From Candidatus Saccharimonadota bacterium (GTDB lineage: Bacteria; Patescibacteriota; Saccharimonadia; Saccharimonadales; Saccharimonadaceae): a DNA stretch of 64,000 nucleotides. Below are positions 24,247-32,462 of this stretch, in pieces; the first letter of the stretch is position 1; each line of letters starts with the position of its first letter. The translations under genes were made by a program, and so were the position numbers. The DNA lies in NCBI GenBank assembly GCA_028286365.1, contig JAQBRR010000001.1, forward strand, positions 248,001 to 312,000. The letters are read 5' to 3'. The notes beneath the pieces were generated by a model. The model was not told the origin of the DNA, did not search any database, and saw only the letters and a list, made by a program, of their open reading frames with translations.

Positions 24247-25068
24247 CTATTTAATATGACTCGTCACGAGCGTAATGACTGGAGACGACATCTCGTCTTT
24301 AGACATTTCTCTCGAGGTATCGAGTAAGTACATAGGACGATCAACGGAGCTGGTCGCCTGAATGTCAGGTAGGTGAGAAACTGTAACGCCAACAGGACGA
24401 ACGAGTGGCTGCACTGCGCGGTTTTCATCGGCATTATTTCGTGCCTTGATTTGTAACACTAACTCCTCAACGGATGCTTTCTCGTCAGGGGCAAGATCCT
24501 CATAAAGTCGATTTGCAAAGCCGAGCGTGCGACGGGCACCAATAACAGGGTCGCAGATAAAGTAAAGTCCGAGGCGGAAATCGCACAGACCATCACGTTC
24601 AAGCCCCGCACCAACTTCCTCTAGGGCTCTACCATCGAGTAATACAACCTCGTAGCCATCAGTACGAGCGTCCTCTAGCCATCGTTTCAGGAGTTCGTCC
24701 TTGAAGTACTGTGACAGTGGCCGAGCGCCAATTTTAGCACTGTTATGACCGACTTCATTTGTATAGAGTAAATCGTCGCGTTCTGTTTTTTCCATATGAT
24801 AAACATCTTTGACGAGCTGCATACAATCCTGAATATTCTGGTCGTCGCCAAGGAACGCATCGATTGCATCTGGATTATCAAGGTCAACACCTGCACGCGT
24901 CGCAGCAACAACTAAAACGCGGAACACTTGTCCCGCATCAATGAGCATTACTTTATAGTTCCCGGTATCACGCAGGTAATCCTTGGTTGCTTGAACGATG
25001 GTGCCTTTGCCACTACGAGCCTCGCCGTCGAACGTAATCAAAATAGGGAGAGGATTATTCGTTGCCAT
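24247..25068 (-). CDS. Cytidylate kinase-like P-loop kinase
   Basis: 273 residues from ATG 25068. The P-loop GEARSGKGT (15-23) and the following LRDTG...LIDAGQVFRV pattern resemble (d)CMP kinase (normally G.AGSGKGT and TGAMYR). A lid-like basic region (GARRTLGFANRLYEDLAPDEK) and an R-N-DENRAV segment (KARNNADENRAVQPL, compare R..D..R in Cmk) support it. TATAGT lies 8 bases before this ATG, making an upstream TTG (25077) unlikely. Substrate is inferred. Confidence 0.65.
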   Translation of the reverse strand: MATNNPLPILITFDGEARSGKGTIVQATKDYLRDTGNYKVMLIDAGQVFRVLVVAATRAGVDLDNPDAIDAFLGDDQNIQDCMQLVKDVYHMEKTERDDLLYTNEVGHNSAKIGARPLSQYFKDELLKRWLEDARTDGYEVVLLDGRALEEVGAGLERDGLCDFRLGLYFICDPVIGARRTLGFANRLYEDLAPDEKASVEELVLQIKARNNADENRAVQPLVRPVGVTVSHLPDIQATSSVDRPMYLLDTSREMSKDEMSSPVITLVTSHIK

Positions 25069-25121
25069 TGGGCCCAACTATAGCAAATTATTTAAGAGGT
25101 CGCAAGGTGGCGGGCGCTCGG

Positions 25122-25784
25122 CTACTCTGTAATAATTCTATGAAGTACGGCGGCGAGAGCTACCTGCGATGGTTTGTCTAAATGAACACCGTCCTCACCT
25201 GTCTGTGTGAGTGGTGCTGAGTCCAAGAAGAGCGAATTTGTCTCATTAGCAACTTGCTGTACATACTGAGCGAGGTCATGAGATTTTTGAACAGACGTTT
25301 CGTCGTATATATTCGCCGTTGGCATGCTATCAATAAAGTGAAGCGCGTGATCGTCCATATAGGGTGGACTGACGAGAATAATTTTTGGCTGTTTTAATGA
25401 TCTGGTCTCACAAAATGATCTAACATATTCGGGGAATTGGCCGAGTGCTTTGGCGATATCTTGCGCTGAACGATTATAGACAGTCTTGAGATCATTTGTT
25501 CCGAGCATGATAATGATGAAATCTAAGGGCAAATGGCTTTCAAGGCAGGCCTTAAAATAGGTAAGTCCGTTTCGATTGGGCTTGTTGGGATTGGGGTGAT
25601 CGAGGTCCGTTGTTCGCCCACCGAGACCTTCCTCGATAATATAGTAGTCATCCCCAAGCTCCTTCTGTAATATACCAGTCCAGCGTTCATCAGCAGCAAA
25701 GCGGCCGCTACGATTTGGCTTTTGTCCGTAGGTATTTGATGCGCCATAACACAGGATCGTTTTAGCTTTAGGATTGGTATTCAT
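25122..25784 (-). CDS. SGNH/GDSL-family hydrolase
   Basis: 220 residues. The blocks are block I GASNTYG with Ser16 (the usual Asp before Ser is Ala), block II GLGGRTT, block III GTND and block V DGVHLD, giving a Ser-His-Asp set. There is no signal peptide, so it should act in the cytoplasm on an ester or acetyl group. TATCAT ends 6 bases before ATG 25784. Confidence 0.85.
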   Translation of the reverse strand: MNTNPKAKTILCYGASNTYGQKPNRSGRFAADERWTGILQKELGDDYYIIEEGLGGRTTDLDHPNPNKPNRNGLTYFKACLESHLPLDFIIIMLGTNDLKTVYNRSAQDIAKALGQFPEYVRSFCETRSLKQPKIILVSPPYMDDHALHFIDSMPTANIYDETSVQKSHDLAQYVQQVANETNSLFLDSAPLTQTGEDGVHLDKPSQVALAAVLHRIITE

Positions 25785-25968
25785 GAGGTTATGATAGCAG
25801 ATAAAGCATGAACTGATCGAGTAAATAAGATTGTCATGAATAAAAATAAAGACAATCCTGAAGTCTAACGGTAGGTGTTAAGATAACCATGCAGCAAAGC
25901 TTGTAATTTGCTTATTAACCATTACCTTGATAGTATTACCATAGGTACCATGTTCATGGATGAGAATA

Positions 25969-25994
25969 GAGATTAGTGATGTATACCTAATCTC
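25969..25994 (+). promoter_or_regulatory. Hairpin upstream of the ice-binding-like surface gene
   Basis: GAGATTAG (25969-25976) and CTAATCTC (25987-25994) form a perfect 8-pair stem with a 10-base loop. The 25785-26094 region otherwise shows no supported gene; an ORF through it in frame with the surface gene would put residues before the signal peptide. Confidence 0.35.
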
Positions 25995-26094
25995 AGTATC
26001 TCCCGTTAAACATATCACTCAACCCTCTATACGTTTCTGGTTGGAACTGATGCACAGATCACTCAGGACATTAACCAGTAAACAGAGGGCAGTT

Positions 26095-27033
26095 ATGAGA
26101 AAATTCAGCAATACTAAAGTAGTCGGCGGCATATTCATAGCTGTCAGTGTATTTATTACCAGTCTAGTAATAGGCGTAAGTCCTGTTGCACGAGCTGCTC
26201 AGTCAACCGTTAATTTAGGTGGAGCTGCTCCATTTGCGATACTTGCAGGCACACCCAATATTACGGATGCCGGCAATACATCTGTTATTCATGGCAACGT
26301 TGGGCTAAGCCCTGCGACCGGTGCGGGCATTGGCCTTCTGTGTTCACAAGTAACAGGTACTATCTACTCCGTTGATGCAACTGGACCACTACCTTGTCGA
26401 GTAACAAATGGTCCGTTGATGGTTATCGCAAAAAATAATCTTACTAACGCTTATATTGATGCTGCAGGACGAACACCACTCACGACTGTTCCAACTGAAC
26501 TTGGTGGGACGACATTAGTAGCTGGTGTGTATAATTCTACGTCAACGACCTTTGGTATTACCGCAGGGGCTGGATCATTGACGTTGAATGGCCAGGGTGA
26601 TTCCTCCTCCGTCTTTATCTTCCAAGCGCCGTTTAGTGGTAATGGACTGACGGTTGGCAATGGCAGTACCGTGTCACTTATTAATGGTGCGCAAGCTTGT
26701 AATGTCTTTTGGCGGGTTGATACCGCGAGTATCGGATCAACTGCTAACTTTGTTGGGACAATACTTGCACTTAACTCTATAACTGCCGCAAATGGGGCAA
26801 CTATTTCGGGTAGGTTATTAGCCCGAAATGGAAATGTCACACTTATTAATGACACTATTACGACATCGACTTGTGCGGGAAATGATACGTCTGATAACAC
26901 CGTTGTTGTTCCTGGATTACCTAACACTGGACTTTTTAGCAGCCAAAGTTTGTTGTGGATTGTTGTTCCTTCAGCAATTGTCTTAGTGGTTTTACTACTT
27001 GCCTATGTTGGTCGTAGAAAACACTTAATTTAG
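26095..27033 (+). CDS. Ice-binding-like (DUF3494) surface protein with LPXTG anchor
   Basis: 312 residues from ATG 26095, chosen because it places a signal peptide (about 9-34, ending VARAAQ) at the N-terminus and has GAGGG upstream. Residues 38-255 match the DUF3494 ice-binding-like fold (LGGAAPFAILAGTPNITDAG; VIHGNVGLSP; VYNSTSTTFGITAG; SVFIFQAPF; NVFWRVDTASIGSTANFVGT). The C-terminus has LPNTG (275-279), a membrane helix and the basic tail GRRKHLI, a sortase signal. DUF3494 proteins include ice-binding adhesins, but many bind other surfaces. Its sortase is encoded 7 bases downstream. Confidence 0.87.
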   Translation: MRKFSNTKVVGGIFIAVSVFITSLVIGVSPVARAAQSTVNLGGAAPFAILAGTPNITDAGNTSVIHGNVGLSPATGAGIGLLCSQVTGTIYSVDATGPLPCRVTNGPLMVIAKNNLTNAYIDAAGRTPLTTVPTELGGTTLVAGVYNSTSTTFGITAGAGSLTLNGQGDSSSVFIFQAPFSGNGLTVGNGSTVSLINGAQACNVFWRVDTASIGSTANFVGTILALNSITAANGATISGRLLARNGNVTLINDTITTSTCAGNDTSDNTVVVPGLPNTGLFSSQSLLWIVVPSAIVLVVLLLAYVGRRKHLI

Positions 27034-27040
27034 ACTTTTC

Positions 27041-27688
27041 ATGCGCAGGCAGCACGCCAAGAAACCATCCAAAACTACATTACGGAGAATACTATTGTTT
27101 GTTGGCGTGCCAGTAGTTTCGTCTTGCCTCATGTTTATACTTTTGCATGTCTTTGTACCTATTCCTTATAGTTCTACACCGTCAGTAAGAACAGTCATTA
27201 TAGTTCCAACGTCTCCCAAGGTCATAAAAGCTAGCGCTATTGTCAGCGCACTGCCGGTGCGCCTTGAGATTACAAGTATTAACATTGACACGACAATCTA
27301 CACAGCAGGGCTAACGAGTAGTGGGGATATGGATATAAGTGAAAACCCTGACGAAGTTGCCTGGTATCAGTTTGGTCCAAAACCGGGAGAGATAGGTAGT
27401 GCTGTGATTGCGGGGCACTATGGCTGGAAGGATGGTCATGGTTCAATTTTCAACAATCTCCACATGCTCGTAAAGGGTGACGAAGTTTCTGTTTATGATC
27501 AAAAAGGCGTTAAAAAGGTGTTCGTTGTGCAGGCAACTCAGATATATAACCCTGACGCGGATGCAACTAAAGTGTTTGTCTCTACTGATAAGAAAGCGCA
27601 CCTTAATCTAATTACGTGTGAAGGGACTTGGGTAAATACCAAGGATAGCTACTCAAATCGACTTGTTGTCTTTACGGACTTGAAATAA
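27041..27688 (+). CDS. Sortase (class D/E-like)
   Basis: 215 residues. An N-terminal membrane anchor (about 17-37) precedes the sortase barrel. Catalytic His126 (AGHYGW), Cys193 (LITCEG) and Arg207 (SNRLVVF) are all present. It should cleave the LPNTG protein encoded immediately upstream and attach it to the cell surface. The one-substrate operon suggests a dedicated pair. No housekeeping sortase is seen in the window. Confidence 0.92.
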   Translation: MRRQHAKKPSKTTLRRILLFVGVPVVSSCLMFILLHVFVPIPYSSTPSVRTVIIVPTSPKVIKASAIVSALPVRLEITSINIDTTIYTAGLTSSGDMDISENPDEVAWYQFGPKPGEIGSAVIAGHYGWKDGHGSIFNNLHMLVKGDEVSVYDQKGVKKVFVVQATQIYNPDADATKVFVSTDKKAHLNLITCEGTWVNTKDSYSNRLVVFTDLK

Positions 27689-27721
27689 AAAATAGCGTCC
27701 GAAGACGCCAAATCCTAATTT

Positions 27722-27798
27722 TGGTAGCACCGACAGGGCTCGAACCTGTGACCTTAGGCTTATGAGTCCTACGCTCTAACCAGCTGAGCTACGGTGCC
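27722..27798 (-). tRNA. tRNA-Met elongator (CAT)
   Basis: GGCACCG/CGGTGCT acceptor stem (G1-U72), D arm GCTCAGCTGGTTAGAGC, anticodon loop CTCATAA, T arm ACAGG-TTCGAGC-CCTGT, CCA encoded. The anticodon stem TAGGA/GCCTA has one A-G mismatch. The T-arm region GGTCACAGGTTCGA is like known elongator Met tRNAs. A TACAAT box lies 8 bases before its 5' end. Confidence 0.9.
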
Positions 27799-27852
27799 GT
27801 AGAGATGATTGTAGCAAAGAACTGGTGGGTTTTCCAGGGGTACTCGTGGTGG

Positions 27853-28010
27853 TATAATAAGATTACTTCCACGTGATACTCACTGGCATTCGCTAAGCGT
27901 CCCTCACGAACGGATCATTCATTGTCTTCGGGCACTTGCTAGAAACGGGCAAGTAAACGGGCAATACAATCAGAATCGTTTCTCAATAAAACTTTTGAGG
28001 ACTCTTGATT
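27853..28010 (+). promoter_or_regulatory. Promoter and long leader of the Y-family polymerase operon
   Basis: TATAAT (27853-27858) gives a leader of about 145 bases before ATG 28011. It contains a stem ACTTGC/GCAAGT near 27938-27954 and GAGGA 9 bases before the start. No known riboswitch or LexA box (GAAC-N4-GTTC type) is recognised. Confidence 0.4.
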
Positions 28011-28277
28011 ATGAATGATGAAACTTTTTTAAATGAACGGATTAACGTCGTAGCAGTGTTTGGCGAGGGACTTAATCCCTGTCGGCCGATACGTTTTAGG
28101 CGACCTAATGGCAGAGAAATCGAAGTGAGTGAAATCGGGCTACGCCATCCTAGCACGCAGGGTAAGCGCATAATTCATGTATTTGATGTGACTGACGGCG
28201 GCGCGGATTATCGACTAGAATTTGATAGTGAGCGACTCACCTGGCACCTCAAGATGGAGTCGGATCATTATGACTGA
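28011..28277 (+). CDS. Small protein paired with the Y-family polymerase
   Basis: 88 residues from ATG 28011 with GAGGA upstream; a TTG at 28005 is in frame. The sequence (MNDETFLNERINVVAVFGEG..., PIRFRRPNGREIEVSEIGLR, DYRLEFDSERLTWHLK) resembles small DUF6504-type proteins found beside translesion polymerases, but this is recalled similarity only. It overlaps the polymerase gene by 8 bases, so the two are coupled; it may bind or regulate the polymerase. Confidence 0.7.
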   Translation: MNDETFLNERINVVAVFGEGLNPCRPIRFRRPNGREIEVSEIGLRHPSTQGKRIIHVFDVTDGGADYRLEFDSERLTWHLKMESDHYD

Positions 28278-29499
28278 GTTTAACAACGAGCGACCGTTCA
28301 TTATGCATGTTGATCTGAATAGTTGTTTTGCAACAGTCGAGCAGCAAGCTCGTCCAATGTTACGAGGTAAGCCGGTTGCAATTGTGAATCGTCGGACCGA
28401 CACGACAGCGATTGTGACTGCTAGCTATGAAGCGAAGGTGCTTGGCGTAAAGGTTGGTATGAAGTTACGCGAAGCCAGGCTTCTGTGTCCAGATATTATT
28501 GGTCTGGAAAGCGACCCAGCGAAATATCGGTTTGTCTATCACAAGCTGCTCGATATCATGCACGACTATTCTGCGCACGTGACGATGAAGAGCATTGATG
28601 AGGGTGTGATTGATTTTCATGATACAACAGCGGCCATTAGGGGCCGTAACTTAGAAGATATTGGACTCGAAATCAAAGAGCGTTTGAAGACTGAGATTGG
28701 AGTCTGGATGCGCTGTAACGTTGGCATCAGTACTAATCGATTCCTCGCGAAAACTGCGGCTGGACTACATAAACCTGACGGACTCGACATTATTACACCG
28801 GGTAATCTTCGCGAGGTACTAAAAACGCTGAAGCTAACAGATCTTACTGGCATCGCAGGCCGTAACGAAAAACGCTTAAATAGTGTTGGGATCTATACTC
28901 CCATAGACTTTTTGAATGCCGATGTCGTGACACTTCAAAAAGTTGTTTTTAAAAGTGTTGTCGGTCAGTGGTGGTACAAACGCCTGAGAGGCTGGGAAGT
29001 TGATGACGTTGAAAGTGACGTTAAGCGCGTCGGACGTCAGTATGTGTTAGAAAGTTTCGACTTGTCTTATGAACAGATTCTACAGCGCTTACATCATTTA
29101 TGTGAATCGGTAGGGAGTCGAATGCGCGCTCAGAATAAAGCTGCTCGTGGCATATACGTATATGCCAAGACACTTGACCGTACGTATTGGCATGCAAGCA
29201 GTATGTCTCAGATTGCGTTTTGCAGTGATCAGACAGTCTTTGTCCAGGCCCAGCGGCTTTTTGAAAATGCGCCAACGAATATGCGAGAGATCGGTATTCA
29301 TTGTTACGAACTTGAGAATATTGATGATCCGCAACTGAGTCTATTCAAAGATCAAATTGTTCGCGAACGTCAGATTACGGGCGCTATTGATGATATCAAT
29401 AAGCAATTTGGTGAACGAACGATTCACTCAGCCGATACCTTGGGAACGGGAATTTATGTCAAGCAAAAGGTACCATTTGGCAGCACGCGGTATCTGTAG
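28270..29499 (+). CDS. dinB: Y-family DNA polymerase (DinB/Pol IV-like)
   Basis: 409 residues from ATG 28270. Catalytic motifs are MHVDLNSCFATVEQ (Asp15) and SIDEG (108-111), with the family's VGIST..LAKTAAG block and a thumb HhH segment. A little-finger domain follows. A clamp-binding motif QLSLF occurs near residue 360, about 45 residues before the end. It should carry out error-prone bypass of damaged DNA. The N-terminal Cys in NSCFATVEQ is the UmuC/DinB-like aromatic-gate position. Overlap with the preceding small gene suggests coupled expression. Confidence 0.92.
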   Translation: MTEFNNERPFIMHVDLNSCFATVEQQARPMLRGKPVAIVNRRTDTTAIVTASYEAKVLGVKVGMKLREARLLCPDIIGLESDPAKYRFVYHKLLDIMHDYSAHVTMKSIDEGVIDFHDTTAAIRGRNLEDIGLEIKERLKTEIGVWMRCNVGISTNRFLAKTAAGLHKPDGLDIITPGNLREVLKTLKLTDLTGIAGRNEKRLNSVGIYTPIDFLNADVVTLQKVVFKSVVGQWWYKRLRGWEVDDVESDVKRVGRQYVLESFDLSYEQILQRLHHLCESVGSRMRAQNKAARGIYVYAKTLDRTYWHASSMSQIAFCSDQTVFVQAQRLFENAPTNMREIGIHCYELENIDDPQLSLFKDQIVRERQITGAIDDINKQFGERTIHSADTLGTGIYVKQKVPFGSTRYL

Positions 29500-29516
29500 A
29501 GCGTATACTAATATAT

Positions 29517-29690
29517 ATGAACAAGACGATAATTATTACTTCTGCGACCATCATGGGGTTAGTCGGCGGGGCTGTTCCGTTCCTATTCGGAGATACTGAT
29601 CCGTTTAGTGGCTGGAGCATCTTCATCGGTACCATTGGCGGTTTTGTCGGTATCTGGCTAGGAGTGGTTATCTCGAATCGAGTTGGATAA
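29517..29690 (+). CDS. Small two-helix membrane protein (57 residues)
   Basis: ATG 29517 opens MNKTIIITSATIMGLVGGAV..., with two Gly-rich membrane helices joined by a short acidic loop (FGDTDPFSG) and ending SNRVG. TATACT (29504-29509) ends 7 bases before ATG, so it has its own leaderless promoter. The stop overlaps the tilS start (TAATG). No family is known to me. Confidence 0.7.
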   Translation: MNKTIIITSATIMGLVGGAVPFLFGDTDPFSGWSIFIGTIGGFVGIWLGVVISNRVG

Positions 29691-30529
29691 TGACAACCTC
29701 AAAGTATGTCGTTGCGGTGAGCGGCGGAGTTGACTCGGTCGTACTACTACACAAGTTCGTACAACACCCAGAACTTGAAGTTATCGTAGCGCACTTTGAT
29801 CACGGTATTCGTGATGACTCTCACGATGATGCTTTATTTGTTGAACAGCTTGCAAGAATCTACGGTCTACCATTTGAAACCAAGCGAGAAGATCTGGGCA
29901 GGAGGGCAAGTGAAGAATATGCGAGAGATCGTCGTTACGAATTTCTGCGCGCGGTGGCTAAGAAACACGACGCAAGACTCGTAACAGCACATCACGCTGA
30001 TGATGCTATCGAAACAGTTGCAATTAACGTCACGCGCGGCACTGGGTGGCGAGGCCTAGCTGTACTTGACTCAGACGTTATGAGGCCTCTACTTGATATG
30101 AGCAAACAGGAGATTATTGACTATGCTCAGGCTCATAATCTGCAATGGCACGAGGATAGTACGAATGCCAGTGATACCTATCTGCGTAACCGAATTCGAC
30201 GAAAAACTAGTAGCATGTCAGCTGATGAAAAACGTCAGTTACTTGGACTACGGGCTCATCAAATTGCATCTAAAAAGACAATCGATGCCGAAGTTCGCAA
30301 ACTAGTAGGCGACGGACCATCGTATAGCCGGTATTTCTTTATCCACGCTGAAATTAGTACTGCTCTTGAATGTTTACGACTTGTTTCACGGGCACGCTTG
30401 ACGCGTCCGCAACTTGAACGTGCGTTACTTGCTATTAAGACCAACAAAGCAGGCAGCGTCTATGAGGCGGGCGCAGGTGTACAATTTCGTTTCACCCCTC
30501 GTAATTTTACTGTTGAACTGATAAAATAA
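29690..30529 (+). CDS. tilS: tRNA(Ile)-lysidine synthase
   Basis: 279 residues. The PP-loop SGGVDS is at 10-15, followed by VAHFDHGIRDDSHDDA, AHHADDAIETV and the TilS signature WHEDSTNASDTYLRNRIR. It converts C34 of the CAT-anticodon tRNA-Ile2 to lysidine so that it reads AUA. The protein is shorter than E. coli TilS and lacks most of the C-terminal domains. Its likely substrate tRNA is at 17660-17735. Coupled to the small membrane protein upstream. Confidence 0.93.
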   Translation: MTTSKYVVAVSGGVDSVVLLHKFVQHPELEVIVAHFDHGIRDDSHDDALFVEQLARIYGLPFETKREDLGRRASEEYARDRRYEFLRAVAKKHDARLVTAHHADDAIETVAINVTRGTGWRGLAVLDSDVMRPLLDMSKQEIIDYAQAHNLQWHEDSTNASDTYLRNRIRRKTSSMSADEKRQLLGLRAHQIASKKTIDAEVRKLVGDGPSYSRYFFIHAEISTALECLRLVSRARLTRPQLERALLAIKTNKAGSVYEAGAGVQFRFTPRNFTVELIK

Positions 30530-30581
30530 GAGTTAGTTGACACGTCTATTACTGCAAAACGAAAGGCACAGATAATTTTTT

Positions 30582-32444
30582 ATGGCACTTAAATCTCCGA
30601 TATCCCCCAAGAAACCAAGCAATCTGATTCGACTCAGTTTGTTTTGGGCAATTTTAGTATTTGGCATCCTGGCATTTGTTGCCATCACCTCACCTCACGA
30701 CACACTAAAGGAAGTTCCTATTTCTGAAGTCGTTAGTAAAGCTAATGCAGGTGAAATTACCAAGATAGAAATCCAAGGCAACGACATGAAAATCACACCG
30801 AAGGGTAGTGATGTACCGACCGAGAAATCAACTAAAGAAGCAACAACCAGTATCTATGATCAGGGACTCAACAAGGATGCCAAGACTGAGGTTGATATCG
30901 TTCCACCATCAACGACCGGTGATACTATCTGGAACCTTGCGATTATTATCGTCCCAGTTCTCCTAATTGCTGGATTCTTTATGTTCATGATGCGTCAGGC
31001 CCAGGGCCAAAATAACCAGGCGCTTGGCTTCGGCAAATCAAAGGCTAAACTGTATGGTCAGGATAAGGGTCGTGTTGTTTTTGATGACATTGCTGGTAAT
31101 GATTCAGCCAAGCAAGACCTTGAAGAAGTCGTAGACTTTCTCAAACATCCTAAGAAATACGAAGCGCTTGGAGCCAAAATACCAAAGGGAGTTTTGCTTG
31201 TTGGTAGCCCAGGTACAGGTAAAACGATGCTTGCACGTGCCGTTGCAGGTGAAGCGAATGTACCATTCTTTTCAATCAGTGGTTCTGAATTTGTGGAAAT
31301 GTTTGTTGGTGTTGGTGCCTCACGTGTTCGTGATTTATTTACCAAAGCCAAAAAGAATGCTCCTGCCATTATCTTCATTGACGAGATCGATGCTGTTGGA
31401 CGAAAGCGTGGTAGCGGTATGGGTGGTGGTCACGATGAACGTGAGCAGACCCTCAACCAAATCCTCGTTGAAATGGATGGATTCGAAACGGGTACCAACG
31501 TGATTGTGCTCGCGGCGACTAACCGTGCTGATGTGCTTGACCCGGCTCTACTCCGTCCCGGACGTTTTGATCGCCGTACAAATATTACGTTACCTGAGCG
31601 TAGAGACCGCGAAGCAATTTTGAAAGTTCACTTCAAAAAGAAACCAGCTGACGACACAGTTAATCTCGATGCACTTGCTGCTAAAACTGCGGGTTCATCA
31701 GGTGCTGATCTCGCTAATATTGCAAACGAGGCTGCCATTGTTGCCGCACGTCGCAATGCCAAGAAGATCAGTAACAAAGACTTAACTGAAGCGTTCGAAA
31801 AAGTTGCGATTGGTCCAGAGCGTAAAGCTAAGATCATGAACGAGAAAGAAAAGGAAATTACTGCCTACCACGAAGCAGGTCATGCAATCGTAGGACACGT
31901 TCTACCTGACAGTGATCCTGTTCACAAGGTTACAATTATCCCCCGTGGCGGTACTGGCGGCGTTACTTGGTTCTTGCCACCTGAAGACAGTAGCTACACA
32001 AATGTTTACGAGTTTAAGGATATCCTAGCACGTGCCATGGGTGGTCGTATCGCCGAAGAGATCATGTACGGTAAAGATGGTATCACGACGGGTGCTGGTT
32101 CTGACCTGCGAAAAGCAACTGAGATCGCACGCGACATGGTGATTGAACAAGGAATGGGGACTAAGCTTCGTGACCAAGTTTTCCATGACGATAACGGTGG
32201 CATGGTCTTTGACAAGATGACACATGATCGACCATACGGCGAAGAGACAGCCAAGCAAATTGATATTGAAGTTCGTAACCTTGTTGAAGAAGCACGAATT
32301 CGTGCGCGCGAAGTACTCATACAAAACAAAAAGAGCCTCGATATACTTGCTAAGGCACTCCTCAAGGAAGAAACACTTGAAGAAGACCGCGTTGTTGAAC
32401 TCCTGAAGGATGCAACATTACCTAAGGAGGCCAAGCTGTACTAA
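30582..32444 (+). CDS. ftsH: ATP-dependent zinc metalloprotease FtsH
   Basis: 620 residues. Two N-terminal membrane helices (about 17-36 and 115-136) flank an extracytoplasmic domain. The AAA domain has Walker A GSPGTGKT (208-215), Walker B IIFIDEID, and the second region of homology [17 protein letters not shown]. The protease site is HEAGH (430-434). It degrades misfolded membrane and regulatory proteins. murJ and lepA follow closely on the same strand, so they are probably co-transcribed. Confidence 0.97.
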   Translation: MALKSPISPKKPSNLIRLSLFWAILVFGILAFVAITSPHDTLKEVPISEVVSKANAGEITKIEIQGNDMKITPKGSDVPTEKSTKEATTSIYDQGLNKDAKTEVDIVPPSTTGDTIWNLAIIIVPVLLIAGFFMFMMRQAQGQNNQALGFGKSKAKLYGQDKGRVVFDDIAGNDSAKQDLEEVVDFLKHPKKYEALGAKIPKGVLLVGSPGTGKTMLARAVAGEANVPFFSISGSEFVEMFVGVGASRVRDLFTKAKKNAPAIIFIDEIDAVGRKRGSGMGGGHDEREQTLNQILVEMDGFETGTNVIVLAATNRADVLDPALLRPGRFDRRTNITLPERRDREAILKVHFKKKPADDTVNLDALAAKTAGSSGADLANIANEAAIVAARRNAKKISNKDLTEAFEKVAIGPERKAKIMNEKEKEITAYHEAGHAIVGHVLPDSDPVHKVTIIPRGGTGGVTWFLPPEDSSYTNVYEFKDILARAMGGRIAEEIMYGKDGITTGAGSDLRKATEIARDMVIEQGMGTKLRDQVFHDDNGGMVFDKMTHDRPYGEETAKQIDIEVRNLVEEARIRAREVLIQNKKSLDILAKALLKEETLEEDRVVELLKDATLPKEAKLY

Positions 32445-32462
32445 GCTTAGTGGTTATCTTCT

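Noticed and set aside
27859-28010. Looked for a LexA box before the Y-family polymerase operon.
   Set aside because: GAACGGATCATTC is present but lacks the second half GTTC; no other candidate found.
32006-32434. 142-codon antisense frame in ftsH.
   Set aside because: Ser/Arg-rich shadow of the ftsH coding sequence; no start signal.
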